From Coprinopsis marcescibilis (lineage: Eukaryota; Basidiomycota; Agaricomycetes; Agaricales; Psathyrellaceae), in assembly GCA_004369085.1 (NCBI GenBank), contig ML210208.1, positions 6,014 to 38,326 on the forward strand: DNA of 32,313 nt, read 5' to 3'. The notes under the pieces are model-generated. The model saw only the letters and a program-made list of their open reading frames with translations. It ran no database searches and was not told the origin of the DNA. Below, in pieces: positions 11,428 to 23,200 of the stretch. Both the position numbers and the translations under genes were made by a program. Each line of letters opens with the position of its first letter. Position 1 is the stretch's first letter.

Positions 11428-11948
11428 GTGGATTATTGCAAGCGAGAGCTCGGTGATGTGCTGGTAAAGGAAGATGTTGTCAATCTGACCCTTTATATAT
11501 GGGCTTTTGAATAGAGTTTTGCTGATTCATCGCCGAGTATTCAGTCCAGTCATTGTTGCATTCCTCTTCTTGCGTGGGCCGCTTCGTTAATTTCTCATCC
11601 TTAAGCGGCACAGTTGAAAGGGCATCACTAAGGTTAAACGGCAGCACCTTACTAACAAATAAGTGGGGTGGAGTGGGTGGGGACAGTGCCAATGATGGTA
11701 AACGCAATGGTATGTCACTCTTGCGACCAACTCGGGGTTCAACGTTCAACCCAGCTCTAGTTCGAAACTTACTACATTATCACTATTGGTCAGTCCCTAC
11801 GTCTACATTTCATCATCGATGCTCAACATGGCGTTTGAGGCGTCATAGGTAGATCACAGTCAGGATGTATACATGTTAAGCGGAGAAGACGTTCAATTTT
11901 AAGGTAAAGATTGCAGGCGGCTTGTCTCTTTGCAGGACATATACTGAT
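11428..11948. other. intergenic region between oxygenase copies 1 and 2
   Basis: This contains the promoter of oxygenase copy 1 (minus strand) at its left end and the 3' flank of copy 2 at its right end. No further exon is recognised. Confidence 0.55.
11491..11500 (-). promoter_or_regulatory. TATA box of oxygenase copy 1
   Basis: Read on the minus strand the sequence is ATATATAAAG, 64-73 nt upstream of the ATG at 11427. The position matches that of the TATA box of the related gene at 31692. Confidence 0.65.
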
Positions 11949-12915
11949 CTATTTATAGAACACTAAAGCCCGAAGCTCGATAGATTCACGCAACAGAGCG
12001 TCGGGTGGCGTGGTTGGGTCGATGAAGGCTGAATGTGGCGCAAAGGTTGCAACGCCTTTCTTAGACGAGGAGTCATAGCTGATTGAAAGATAGTTACTCG
12101 AGCGAAGCCCGCAGATAGCGTATTTCGAACACTCACCATTTAAACAACACAACCTCGTCCGTTGTCATTGTCCGCAAGTACTTCCATTTATGATCCGCGT
12201 TGTATTTAACCCCGAGGGTTTCTCCTTGGAAGTTGGGGTATATGACCTTCATCAGAGAAGGGTCTTCTTTGGGATCGACACTACGGAAGTCGCAAAGTGC
12301 TAAGGGGTAGTCGTCGGCCGTGTATTTCACTGGGCGCCAAAGGTTGAGGATTTGGAACCTCCCTTGCAAAAGACGGTTTGCTTCGTCTGTTGGGAGATGG
12401 CGGCGAACGCGGGCAACAGCCGCTGCTGCTGTTTGATCGACATGAACGTGCATGACCGGCTGTCGCTTGGTAGGACCATCGTCAATAATGCCTGGTCGAC
12501 GTCTACGAATCGCTAAACAGTAGAACAAGCCGGTGTCAGCAGCTGGGCAAATTATCAGAGAAACTGTCCTCTGACTGTGGTCGAAAATCACGACTTTGAC
12601 GGCCCCGGTGACCTCCTTTATGAACTCGACACTCTCGGGGTAGTAATCGTCGACGATGTCTTTGTCGTCCTCGAATTTTGAATGCGCAGCCGGGCGGTTA
12701 AAGAACTGAAAGCCCGCGGCGTCGAGGGTGAACTGCTCAAGCTTGCCGCGCACGTTTTCGATGTTACACGGACGCCCTTGCCGACTAAAGTTCCTCTTCC
12801 TGTCTCCGGTCTCCGGGTCTATCTCGCTCGACTGGTACGCAACCGAGCCGTCTTCGGGTGGAACAAAGTAGTGGATCGTCCCAACGACCGTATCTTCGCA
12901 AGGATTCCCAGACAT
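11949..12915 (-). CDS. AsaB/GA4-desaturase-like Fe(II)/2OG oxygenase, copy 2
   Basis: Three exons: 12915-12576, 12512-12137, 12078-11949 (340, 376 and 130 nt), giving 281 aa. The first two exons have exactly the lengths of those in copy 1. Family landmarks are present: HYFVPPEDG, IENVRGKLEQFTLDAAGFQF, YYPES, FDHT-IRRRRPG, HVDQT with His137 and Asp139, LNLWRPVK, APHSAF (His254) and RESIELR (Arg269/Arg275). By eye it is roughly half identical to copy 1, so this duplication is older than the 29-32 kb pair. The first intron (63 nt) is a multiple of three and lacks stops, so unspliced message would read through. The role is inferred as small-molecule hydroxylation or desaturation, probably cytosolic since no signal peptide is seen. 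Confidence 0.9.
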
Positions 12916-13957
12916 TGCAATGTTTGTGGGGGATGAGCGGATGGAAGAGTAAAGGAGGCAGGTTGGGTCAAGTGGTCGTTCTCTGTGGGGGCCAAAAAGC
13001 CTGATATATGGTGCCTTAACCGTGACCTGCCACCATCAGAATGCAAGTCACCGTTGGGTTACTCCTACTCCTCCGGTTGAAGAATGTATGGGAAAAAACA
13101 AGCCCCGTCACGTCAGATGAAGCCCCGGTGTCTAAAATCATTGCCTTGAAACGACTGTGGCGACCAAGTGGCGACATTGACCGTTCAACACCGGAACGGA
13201 GAGTGATCGCTAAGACTGCTAGCGGGCCTAGAAAAGGGTGCTGGACAGGGCGTGACAGCCCAATTTCCAAGGCGATGAGACTAAGGATTTCGAATTTCAA
13301 AGGCGCGACTAACCTTCACCAGCTAAACATTGTCATTTGGCTCTTTTGTCGTCGAATCGGCGTTGCGGCAGGCACTGGGGCAGAGGTTCAAGTTGAGGAA
13401 ACCCCCGATCAATGTCGGGATGGGCAGGATTGCCACCCGGATCACTGCCTTCGCGGCATGTCCTAGCATGTACTCCGAACTTGCTCCGAACGACAGTCAG
13501 CGCCTATGCCCATGCGGCAATCTTGCTTTGGCTCGGCAGGGACCTGTCAACAGAATAGGTCAGTCGATGTCGGAGAACACCGTAGTTATTCAATGTGCGC
13601 CCTACTAAGAGAACGCAAGTTGCATGACAAAGTATGTAGTGATTTACAAAGTGTGATACAGCGACAGAATTGAGCATGAGCAGTGAGTAACTAAAATGAC
13701 TATTGTACACGACGATCAGAATAATGAGGGGCATAATCATAAACGTAAATGGCAATAGCTGTTACGAGAAAGCAATAAATCAGAAAGAGAGGATTGTATG
13801 AACTAAAACTACAAGTGGCATAAAAGCCCAGAGAAAAAGTCCATTATAATGAATTCAAATATAACAACGTGGACGCCCACGTATTAGCTTTCAGCGTGAA
13901 AGAACCCTGAAGGATATACATAAGATTAAATATAACATTGTTGTGGTCGGGGCCAAA
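12916..13957. other. intergenic region
   Basis: This is the upstream flank of oxygenase copy 2 and the 3' flank of the F-box gene at 13958. A plus-strand open frame of 141 codons (13041-13466) shows no family motif, splice support or compositional bias, and is left unannotated. Nothing else is seen. Confidence 0.5.
13001..13010 (-). promoter_or_regulatory. possible TATA element of oxygenase copy 2
   Basis: CATATATCAG on the minus strand lies about 86-95 nt upstream of the ATG at 12915. It is a weaker match and slightly further out than at the paralogues. Confidence 0.35.
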
Positions 13958-15551
13958 TTAATCCCCAATAACCTCCTCCACCGATTCAAGGGTTGGGATA
14001 CATTCCACAAGCACCGCTTCGAGCGCACTGATCCACGAGGCATCAGGCCCAGGTGACATGATTAGGCGCCTGAGAGCCCACCCAGAACAATCGAAGTTGC
14101 GGTTGCGCAATGCTCCGTGGAAAAGGGGCTAAAAAGGAAGAAAGGGGCACTAAGTCATGGGTTCGCGAAAAGATCATCAACACTCACTGGGTTCCGTGCG
14201 TATTCCGCGGTACGGTACTTATCGACAAGTGTCAACTTCAAGGTCCGAAGTTGAGGGATATTCACTGCCAACAAGCGGAGGAGCCCAGGGCTCAGCACAT
14301 CCACTCGGATTTCCAAGCGCTCAAGACGCACTAATGCCTCACTATTGGAAGAGGATGCAATGGTCAGCGGTGAGATGATGTACTGACGTACGTCATCCTG
14401 GTTGAGTGTGCGATCAGTAACCGATAAGGATCGAATAGTACGAGCGTGTCGACCTAGGAAGCGTTGCAGGTTGTCCCAAGGGGCTTTCAGCGGTCGGAGG
14501 GCTAAGCTGACACTCTCCAGTCGTGGGAAGTGGATGGCGTCTGACCCCATAACCGTTTGAACCCAATTCTGGCAATCAGGCTTGATAGGGCCTGAGTGGG
14601 CTGAGCAGCGTGTCGTCTTCAGCGTTATTGATCGCAGTTGTTCGGAATGCCTCTGAAGGAATGCTAAAAAAGTGCCGACGCTAGTGAGATGCCCGCCATC
14701 AAAGGGGATAGTGAGGGCGATTGCGAGGAGGTGCGGGAAAGTTCCAATGTGGCGGAAGAGCCTTCCCATGTCCAACTCTTCGGAGCCAGGGGTCGAGTGA
14801 AACGACAAAGACTCCAAGCTGTCCCTCAAGTTGTGTATAAATACCAGGAATGCGTCGAGGTGAATGTTGATCGAGGTGAAGTCGAGCTTGCCGGTGTTGA
14901 AGCACACGTCGATGTCCCTCATTTTAGGTAGAGAAACTTGTGCGAGTGTGCCAAGGATGTGAAGCGGGACATTGAGCGTGAGGGAGGTAAGATTCGAGCG
15001 CCATGATCGGAGGACTGGTAGGAGGAACCCGACATAGAACTCATGATGATAATCAGCCTCGCCGTCCCATTCGATGGCGTAGCCTTGAGCGTTGGTGAAC
15101 GAGAAGAGGGTGGACTGAACCCGTTCAATCTGCTTGGTTAACCGCTTTTGAAACCGGTCTTCTGCTTGCTTCTTCATATAATCGGGGTCAAAGACTGTCG
15201 CAAGTTGATTCAGGACATTCTCGGTACGGCTTTGATATGTTTGAGTCCAGGGCTGAAGCAGCCAAGGCCGTATAGAGACGTGATCGACGCGTTGTGCAAT
15301 GTCGGGATTAAGCCTGAGGACTCGTAATGAACATGTCGCTTTTTCACAGGCAACAGGGCTACGCACCTAAGGTAACTCCAATGCTCAACGTCTCGCTTAT
15401 CCGCTTTCCATAATTCGATTCGTTGATATCTAGCCTTCAACCAGGTGTCGTAGAAGACCCTGGAAGTCCTCGACAGACGTCCGAGACTATTGAAGGGAAG
15501 TCGATCGGCGATCTCCTTCTGTATGTCCTGGTTGACCTGTGGCTTCGGCAT
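13958..15551 (-). CDS. F-box domain protein
   Basis: Three exons: 15551-15367, 15313-14188, 14128-13958, giving 493 aa with consistent phases. The N-terminus is an F-box: QDIQKEIADRLPFNSLGRLS, then RTSRVFYDTWLKARYQRIEL. It runs on as WSYLR|LNPDIAQRVDHVSIRPW, the usual transition into the solenoid part. Later segments are leucine-rich (WRSNLTSLTLNVP, LRSITLKTTR, FPRLESVSLALRPL, LVRLERLEIRVDVL, IPQLRTLKLTLV). The last exon is placed by a GTGAGT donor at 14187 and a pyrimidine-rich acceptor ending TTTTAG; it adds 57 codons and ends EEVIGD. It is probably a substrate adaptor of an SCF ubiquitin ligase. It is unrelated in detail to the F-box/LRR gene at 8624, which is longer in its repeat region. 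Confidence 0.85.
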
Positions 15552-16912
15552 TCACCCTTTCAAGGTGCGGAGAAGTGGCGTATGTTGCAGCTCGTCGTCG
15601 AGATGACTGTTGAGATAGTCAGACAGTCAGTAAGGATAGATGCTTCGACTGACACGCCTTGAGGCAATTGACTCAGACCGTTACCCATCAACTGGGGAAA
15701 ACAACCGTACAGCGTTAGATGCCATAACAGTATCAATCCAAGTATCACGTGCGTTATTTCAAGGGAGAAAATATGAGAAGAAAAGGAGGAGAGAAGGGTG
15801 AAGGATGGATGGTGAAGCTTGAAGAGTTGAGTGAAGATGTAACCTTTCGACATAACTAAAGGTACAAGACAATGTCATTAGATGATCAGAAACGCGTCAC
15901 GACTCACGTCCATCACCGTTTCCCTCTAAACCGTGACAAAGGCAATGTCATTCACAAAACGTGGCCAACAGTCGCTATGCACTCAAGTTGGAAGCAAAGA
16001 ATTTTGAGAACGCTCCCAACTACAAGTGATCCGGACTAGAAAACCCAGTTCAAACTTAACGGGCGAGAAGGGGTGGGTGCGTGGGTTCAAATTCGTATTT
16101 GCGATGGAGCGACGGGAAGCAGAGCACTCTCTCGACATCCGTTAACGTTCATCGAAATCCCTAGCTCTGAGTGAGCAAGCAGTCGCCCCAGGCCATAAGC
16201 AACACACTCACAGGCACGCGAAAATACCAAACATTCTCTGCATATACTACTCCTACACTGAACCAAGCCAAATCGGAGTCATCCCTGAGGAGAGGATTAC
16301 TAAAACACAGTGTAATCAGCTTTTTAGGACGAGATAGAATTCCAGATGGTGGTTCAGGACAGTATTTCAAAACACGAACGACTTCCAAATTCTATTGAAA
16401 AGTTGGGTTGAGACTCCGATCGGCAACGGCCATGTCACATGCACCACTCGGACTGCTCGAGGTCCTTGAGTCTTGAGTCTTGAGTCTTGAGTCTTGACTC
16501 ACTGGGCAGTGGAATATGGAATCTGGAAGACTGGAATTCAAGGTTTAAGGTTCAAGTTTGAAATTTGAGCCTTTTTGTTTTCACTGTTTCGTTTCGCTTA
16601 CAAGCGCTGTGAGTTCAGACGGAGTCTTTCAGTTCCTCTTACCTATCCAGCCAAATGATCCGGCTCTATCATTAAGCTTATTCAAAGCATTTTAGCCTTC
16701 GGTGTTCTGTATAGCAATGGATACATGGGCGTACTATAAGTGTACAATAAAATGTGTTCAAAACAGAAGCAAGGATGTACACTGGGTCTCAATAGAGAAC
16801 GAAAGGTCAACAGAGAAGACGTGATAAAATAGGAGAACAGGATAAGCTACCTGAATCGAACAAAGCGAAATGGTGCAGAAACAAGGCGAAGGCAACGGAA
16901 TGCGAATAACAT
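15552..16912. other. intergenic region
   Basis: This holds the 5' flank of the F-box gene (minus strand, with a CACGTG E-box at 15746-15751) and the 3' flank of the Bem46-type hydrolase. A 7-bp tandem repeat lies at 16466-16500, and A/T-rich sequence at about 16540-16900. No coding exon is recognised on either strand. Confidence 0.55.
16466..16500. repeat. five tandem copies of TTGAGTC
   Basis: There are four exact copies of the 7-mer TTGAGTC plus a fifth with one change (TTGACTC). It is a microsatellite-like tract in non-coding DNA. The last copy contains TGACTC, the core of a Gcn4/AP-1-type site, which may be chance. Confidence 0.9.
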
Positions 16913-18513
16913 CTAGAGCGTAGTTTTATGAATAGAATTGGAGGGCGTCTTTCGCCGATTTGATATGGCCGCTGGGCCCTCGCTCTTTGCTTTTGGTTGT
17001 CCGAAGTGCCCGAGGCTGTTCACGAACTCAGCAATCGCTCCCCAGTAGCCTGGTTGCGTACATGTGTCATCTAGAGAAAGAATGTCGTCAGAAGATGTCG
17101 AGGGAAGATGGGAGGTGAATATTTAGGGAAGTTGACAACGCACTATGAGAACCGCGTTCGAATTCCATGTACTTGGCTCGCTCAAGTCCCGGTTTGCTCT
17201 CTGGAGATTCCCCAGAGTTGGTCGACTTCTTCTCCCCACGCTTCGCCACTGCTTCCCAGAGGGCGCGCATGTGCTCCTTGGGTACGACTTCATCTTGCAT
17301 GCCACTGAGCATGAGTATCGGTGTGGTGGCTGGGATTAACGGGATTTTGTTGATGGAGTCCCATTTCTGATGGCATAAGAAGGAAACGGAGGACAGGACA
17401 GGAAGAGCATGCGGTATGAGGCTGGGTAATGAGGTGAAGGTGTTTTCGAGAATCAAGGCTGAAATCTGGGTGTGCGTCGGATGAGTATAAGCAGCGTACG
17501 TCCTTTGAGAGATCAACTTGCCTTTGTTGGATTCCTGCTTGCCAAGTCGATTGATACTGCTCCTCCAATTGACTGGCCGTATAAGATCTAAGGAAGTGTT
17601 AAAGGCCTCGGGCTTTTAGGAACGCGCTGTTTGGCCACTCACAATCGGTGATTTAGAAAAGACAGGTGTTGTTAGAAGAAAGTCTAGTGCCGTCTGAGCG
17701 TCGATTTGGAGGCCTGAAGTGGCAAATGAAAGCTTAATGGTTATCTTCAGCAATGATAGTCGATCGCAACACACCTTGCTCTGAAGGAGAGCCCTCTGAA
17801 AGCCCGTATCTGAAAGTATACGTTAGCCACGTGCTTTGCGTGTATAATGGGGTACACGCACCCTCTGTACGACATCATCAACACATTACACCGCATCCTC
17901 ATATAAAATATCTTGGCCAGCGGTATCCGATGTCCATGGTTGCCCCCATTCCCGTGGAACATAATAACAGTCGGTCGAGATGCAATGAGCTTGTACGTCC
18001 ACATGAGCGAAGCATTCACGAAAGTGGAAGATAAGTGGGGCGTACCTCGTCCTCGGTTTCGTATTTGACTTCCAGATGAGAGGCGTCAGGGTGGTCCGAG
18101 AGTTCTATTCTTTGGGGTAGGAGGTAGCATCGCAAGAGAATGTCATCCGAAGTCTTCAATTCGAGGTTCTGGTACGGTATGCCGAATTGACCAGGATTGG
18201 CCACCTCTAAACCTCCGTTAGCGCCGCGGTCGGGCATCAGGTAACACGCTCGTACCTGTCCTGGATCCAGAAGGGAAAGCCGAGGGGTAAATGAGGTAGT
18301 TCTGGCCATACCAAAGCAATCCAGCACCTAAGACACTTCGGTGACATTCATATTGTTATATGACAGCTCTTATTACATACCGACGGTGGACAGGGTCGCA
18401 GCAGTCGCTACTGTTCCCTGGTATCGCATCGTGAGTAACGTTCATAATAGATGAACCATATAGGTACTAACCTTGGCGAAATCCCCAAGGCTTGGGAGTA
18501 ATTTCTGAATCAT
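16913..18513 (-). CDS. Bem46/ABHD13-type alpha/beta hydrolase
   Basis: Ten exons: 18513-18472, 18417-18381, 18327-18256, 18206-18046, 17989-17862, 17809-17775, 17713-17643, 17587-17522, 17465-17144, 17070-16913. They total 1092 nt (363 aa) with all phases agreeing. The N-terminal hydrophobic segment (about 15-45, ending GLLWYGQNYLIYPSAFP) is the membrane anchor of the family, followed by SRTEV...QFGIPYQNLEL. The hydrolase core shows the oxyanion strand HGNGG (116-120), the nucleophile elbow GQSIGG (Ser188), acid SGMQDEVVP (Asp262) and base GSHNDT (His311), so the triad is complete. Family members are membrane-anchored serine hydrolases linked to cell polarity in yeast; the substrate is unknown. 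The intron at 17466-17521 starts with GC (AAG|GCAAGT), and the one at 17990-18045 ends AAG. A CACGTG palindrome lies 150 nt upstream. Confidence 0.92.
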
Positions 18514-20292
18514 GATAGCTTTGATTTTGCTTTGATTGGTTGCTGGGATTGACACGTCTGACAGTCAGTTCGGTGTATGTAGAGCGCTTGGGGCGAGCTC
18601 GACGTCAGGATTGTCGGCGCAACGACGATTGGCGACAATGACGGGCACTTGGAACAGGCTTTGGTATCACGTGATAGAACCCCCATTCGCCAAATAATTG
18701 GCAAATACCGCGACTGACATCGCACGCAAGTTCGATTCCTGACATGACTTCATCCTGACCCCGCGCCGACCATCGACCCGCAACGAACTCATCAACTTGG
18801 TCATATATTCGAATGCTTTCAACCATTCTAGAGACCTGATATGTGACCTAAACATGCACAGGTCCGAAATCAGCCTCAATTCGATCTCGTCCGGGTACGA
18901 TTCAGTCGGACTGGAGCCATGATCCCATCTTCTTTGGCAAATTTATGGGTCTTCTCAAAGTATGTATGTCTACATATGGCTGGAGAGTTCATGATTGGCC
19001 GCTACAAACTGTCAGAAGGGCCCTATATCCATTGCGTGGTTCGCGATGCGCCTCAGCCACACGACCAACTCTTGGGATTGTCGATTTCTGAAGATAAACT
19101 TTCCGTCGCCACCGTAGGAACTCCAGCAAAAACAAGAAGGCAGTGGAAATTTTCAAGCGGTTTCTTGGCTTAGGTGACTCTGGCTCCCCTTGGAACAGGA
19201 TAAACCCGGGATGTGCTGCCTCACATAGTCCCTAACATATTGACAGAAGGTGCGATAACTCTTAAATTATTCTGCTATGGTCGGAGGGGCCGTACTAACC
19301 TCACCGATACTCACAAGCTTAACTCAGGATGGCCCAGTGATCCTTGCGAATAGGATTTTCGAATCCAAATACCTTGCGTAAATTCTGGGCGTCTGAATCC
19401 TTGAGTATAACAATCGAACGGCGCGACTTTCTGCACTGTGCCAACCAACTCTATCCTCTGGGTGTCCTGGCCTTCAATGGGTGTCTTTTGAGCGCGAAGA
19501 AGTTGGCGCCAACCGTCCGAAGTTGCGTCTGTGCGTGCCGACGGAACTCGGTGCCTGCCGCACATTCGCACTTCGTGAGTCGTCCCACTATCTTACCATC
19601 AGCTTAATTAACGCAAAGAAGCTGTTGTCTGTCAGATGCCAGGGGCTAAACTGGCAACCGGACGTCATATCGGGGTGCAAAATAAGGGGTACCCCATGTC
19701 ATTCGTTTGGGAAGGAAGTATGTCAGTACGGTTTGGCGTAATGTCAAAGGATCTGCTTGCAAATTCTCCTTTCCAAGGCTCTTATTCGGGTGACTTGGGG
19801 GCTACTTCAACCATAAAGGTCAAGTATGAAAGGTAATCTGGAGTTACCTTGCTGTGCTGGAGTATGGGCCTGAAACCCCTTTGTCCAGACGGGACCGTCC
19901 TTAGAAGACACTGGTGCGATTTGAACTGGGCGACAGGGATCAGCGATTCGAACAGAGTTCAAAATCCACTGATATCATTCTCTTCTGGAAGGCTGATTGC
20001 TAGGACAAGGTCTTCATTGTATGCGATGCAGCATCTTTGAACGCCGATTTTCTCGATATACCGGTCTAAAGGAGCGAGATAGAAAGTGAACGCAAGGTTT
20101 AGCTTGACATGTTGACACCTTTGCCACCACCGCTGGACGTGAATCTGATCACGAGCGTACACGATCGGGGCGACGCGCCTGTGCAGCCGGCCGCTTTCTG
20201 AAAAAGCTCGCTTGAATCTGATCCAACACTGCACCACTCTTACCAGCCGCCCACAGCGTTCTTGGTGGCCGCGTCGTCCCCTTCTGTCTACG
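18514..20292. other. intergenic region between divergent genes
   Basis: This 1.8-kb stretch lies between the starts of the Bem46-type hydrolase (-) and the O-methyltransferase (+). It holds an E-box palindrome at 18665-18676. Plus-strand open frames at 18919-19173 (84 codons), 19344-19607 and 19636-19836 were read through; no family motif or spliced model linking them is convincing. An unrecognised small gene around 18919-19840 remains possible. Confidence 0.45.
18665..18676. promoter_or_regulatory. 12-bp palindrome TATCACGTGATA (E-box)
   Basis: This perfect palindrome is centred on CACGTG, the core bound by bHLH factors such as Cbf1-like proteins. It lies about 150 nt upstream of the Bem46-type hydrolase start at 18513. 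A second CACGTG lies at 15746-15751, 195 nt upstream of the F-box gene. Function is inferred from the motif only. Confidence 0.4.
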
Positions 20293-23200
20293 ATGACCTT
20301 CGCCGTGCTCAGGGCGTTGCACAACATCATCGGCGAAGCATTGGACGACATCGAGCAAGTCTATCACGCGCATGGCCAAGATGCGGTGGCGGGCAACGCT
20401 GAAGCAAGCTACGGTGATAGCGACTCTGAGCCTACAGCCACCACACGCAGCTCGCTACAGGCCGCGACGTGTTCGCCTCTCAAGGAATCCCGGAAATCAC
20501 ATAGGACTAGCGGTCACAAATCTACACTGTCTATCGGATCTGTGAACACTGTTAGCAAAGCATATGTCTCGCCGCCCCCCTCGCCTTGTGTGGCTAGCTA
20601 CAATCAAACCTTTTCTTCGATGGCGCGGACGGAACCTCTCGATTTTCCGTCGTTGGATTCGCCCTGCGACCCTACCTGTCAGTCGGAGATCCTCACGTCC
20701 CACCCAAAGGTTATGGCCGCCATTAATCGCATCATTTCTGCGTGTGGGCAGATGACGGCGACGGTCCAGGCTCCTTTTCTTACGATATGTGACTCTACTA
20801 TGGGGGTGAGGGGGGCTGATCATCGCCTATGATATAATGCACGACTAACATTCTTTTGCAGTATCATTTACCTTCGTGTATGCGCATTGTTGAGGCGGGT
20901 AACATCGTTGAAGTTCTTCGGGAGAGTGGCGTCGAGGGTTTGCATATTGGCGTCCTATCAGAACGCTCCGGTATAGAAGCTAGCAAATTAGGTGTGTTTG
21001 ATACCGCTCCAGCATCAATATTAACTGATAGCGTCCTCGTTCCAGCGCATATACTTCGTCTTCTGGCGACTCATCACATCTTTAGGGAAATATCGCCCGA
21101 CGTTTTCGCATTGAACAGGATTTCTTCTCTCATGGATTCAGGGAGAACCACGCAAGAGTTGTCCGAGTACCAAACCACGGGAAGGTACGTCGTACTGCCA
21201 TTGAACCAGACTTTATTTAATCAGTACGAAGGCCGGAATTGAAATACCAAGGAACTAATGGAATCGCGGCATTTGTAGGACTGTGGTGCGTAAAGGTCAT
21301 TTTATCGTTCATTTGATCTGACAGCGCAGCTAGCTCTGATGAAATCAACAAGTCATCCGCATATATGACAGAAACTTATTTGCTATCGACCTCGCCCAAG
21401 GTCCGAGGGGCGACTGAGCCCACTTTGACTCCTTTCTGCTTCGCGTTTGGGACCGCACGCCGCGGCATCGATTACTTTGGCTGGCTGGAAGGCGAGGGTG
21501 CCAGCTCTATCGAGCATCACTTCGATCCAGGGTAAGTTGGCCCCTCGTTCCGCGTTTAGAGACATTAATCGTATGCATTTAGCGCCGAGATGGGCATCGG
21601 ATCTGTGTATTCCCCCGCTCTGGGGATAACCGAGTCGTTCTCAGATGCTCACGGAAATGCCGATCTGCAAAGTCCTGGTTCGACATCTGAACTTCTTCCC
21701 GTTGAAAATCCCAATCGTTTCAGGCTTGAGCGGTTTGGGAAGGCCATGTCCGGAACGGGCTCTTGGGAAGCTCCAGGGGCAGTCTTCAATGGTGCGCATC
21801 TGATTTCTTGTTTCCCTTGGGCACTATAATGACATCGATGTAGGTTTCGATTGGGAATCACTTCCACCTGACAGCATTGTAGTCGATGTTGGCGGTGGAA
21901 TTGGGTCGACGAGTATGCTTCTCGCATCTGCCTTCTCTTCGCCTGAAGGAGAAAACCGCGGACTCAAGTTCATCATCCAAGATCGCTCCGTAGTGGTAGA
22001 AATGGGCGAAAAGGCATGGATGGACAAATGTCCTGAGCTTCTCAATTCTGGTATCGCAGTATTCCAGGGTGAGTATCATTCGCACCTCCACCACACGATT
22101 CTTGCTCATCCACATCAAGTTCATGATTTCTTCACTCCTCAACCTATTAGGAACGCGTCCGTATTTTTGCTTCGCGTTGTTCTCCATGATTGGCCCGATG
22201 ATTACGCTCGCAAGATCTTGCTTCACCTTCGCGAAGCGGCCACTTCGGACACCAAACTTTTACTCGCGGACTTTGTTCTCCCGTTGGCCTGTGCGGAGAC
22301 GATGTCGACGGATAGTGGACTTGAGGGTATTGAAGGCGCCCAAGGCGTATCGGCTCCTGCACCCTTGCTCGCCAACTTCGGAAAGGCAAGCGCCAACGTT
22401 TATTGGATGGATTTAACGGTACGTGCGTTTGAATTCCCCTATTGTTGGACAGATGGCTCACTATTCATGCGCTTAGATGAACGTGATGTTCAATTCTCAG
22501 GAGAGGACTTTGCGGGAGATAGTCTCTCTGGCGCTTTCCGCCGGCTGGAAAGTAGTCCGAGTCACGCATGCGCCTGGGTCTCTGTTTGGACATATAGTTG
22601 CCGTTCCTGTCCCCGTTCCGACTCCGAGACAGGGAAGCCGAAGTTTAAGGAATTCGGTGTCCCCAAGCAAGTCCGCATCACCTTCTTTAACCCCTCTTGA
22701 AGAAACCAAGAAACGTCTCGGCATATCCCAAGATGGCGAAAATTCAAGCCCCGAAGTGGATCTCTCCCGAAGGGCGAGTGTTCGGTGCAATACTCCAACA
22801 TTTGGTTCGAGGATGGAATTATCTTCCGTGAAGGAGGCTTTGACAAGGTTTGGAGGTGGTGTGAAGCGATATCGAGGCCCCGGTGTTCTTGGACGGGCGC
22901 TAGCATCTTCGCCTTCGACATCGAAGAAAACGCCCTCCCCTTTAACAATTCTTCCATCACTGTACACTTCGCCTTCTGGTTTGAACATCACCATAGCATC
23001 GCCTCTACAAGAAAAGGCTTCGAAATCTATCAAGCGTCACGCTTCGCTAGCCAACATTAATTGCAGCTCACTGGATCTTGGACCCGCGCCCCCTATTCCG
23101 ACCCTTCCTCAACTCCCGACGCCTCTTTCGCCGCGTTCTGGTTTTATGGATTCGTTCAAGAATAAACTCGAAGGAGGGTCAGGATCACTCAGTTCTGCTT

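Noticed and set aside
13041..13466. 141-codon plus-strand open frame between an oxygenase and an F-box gene
   Set aside because: It has no family motif, no splice support, overlapping frames of similar length on the other strand and ordinary intergenic composition.
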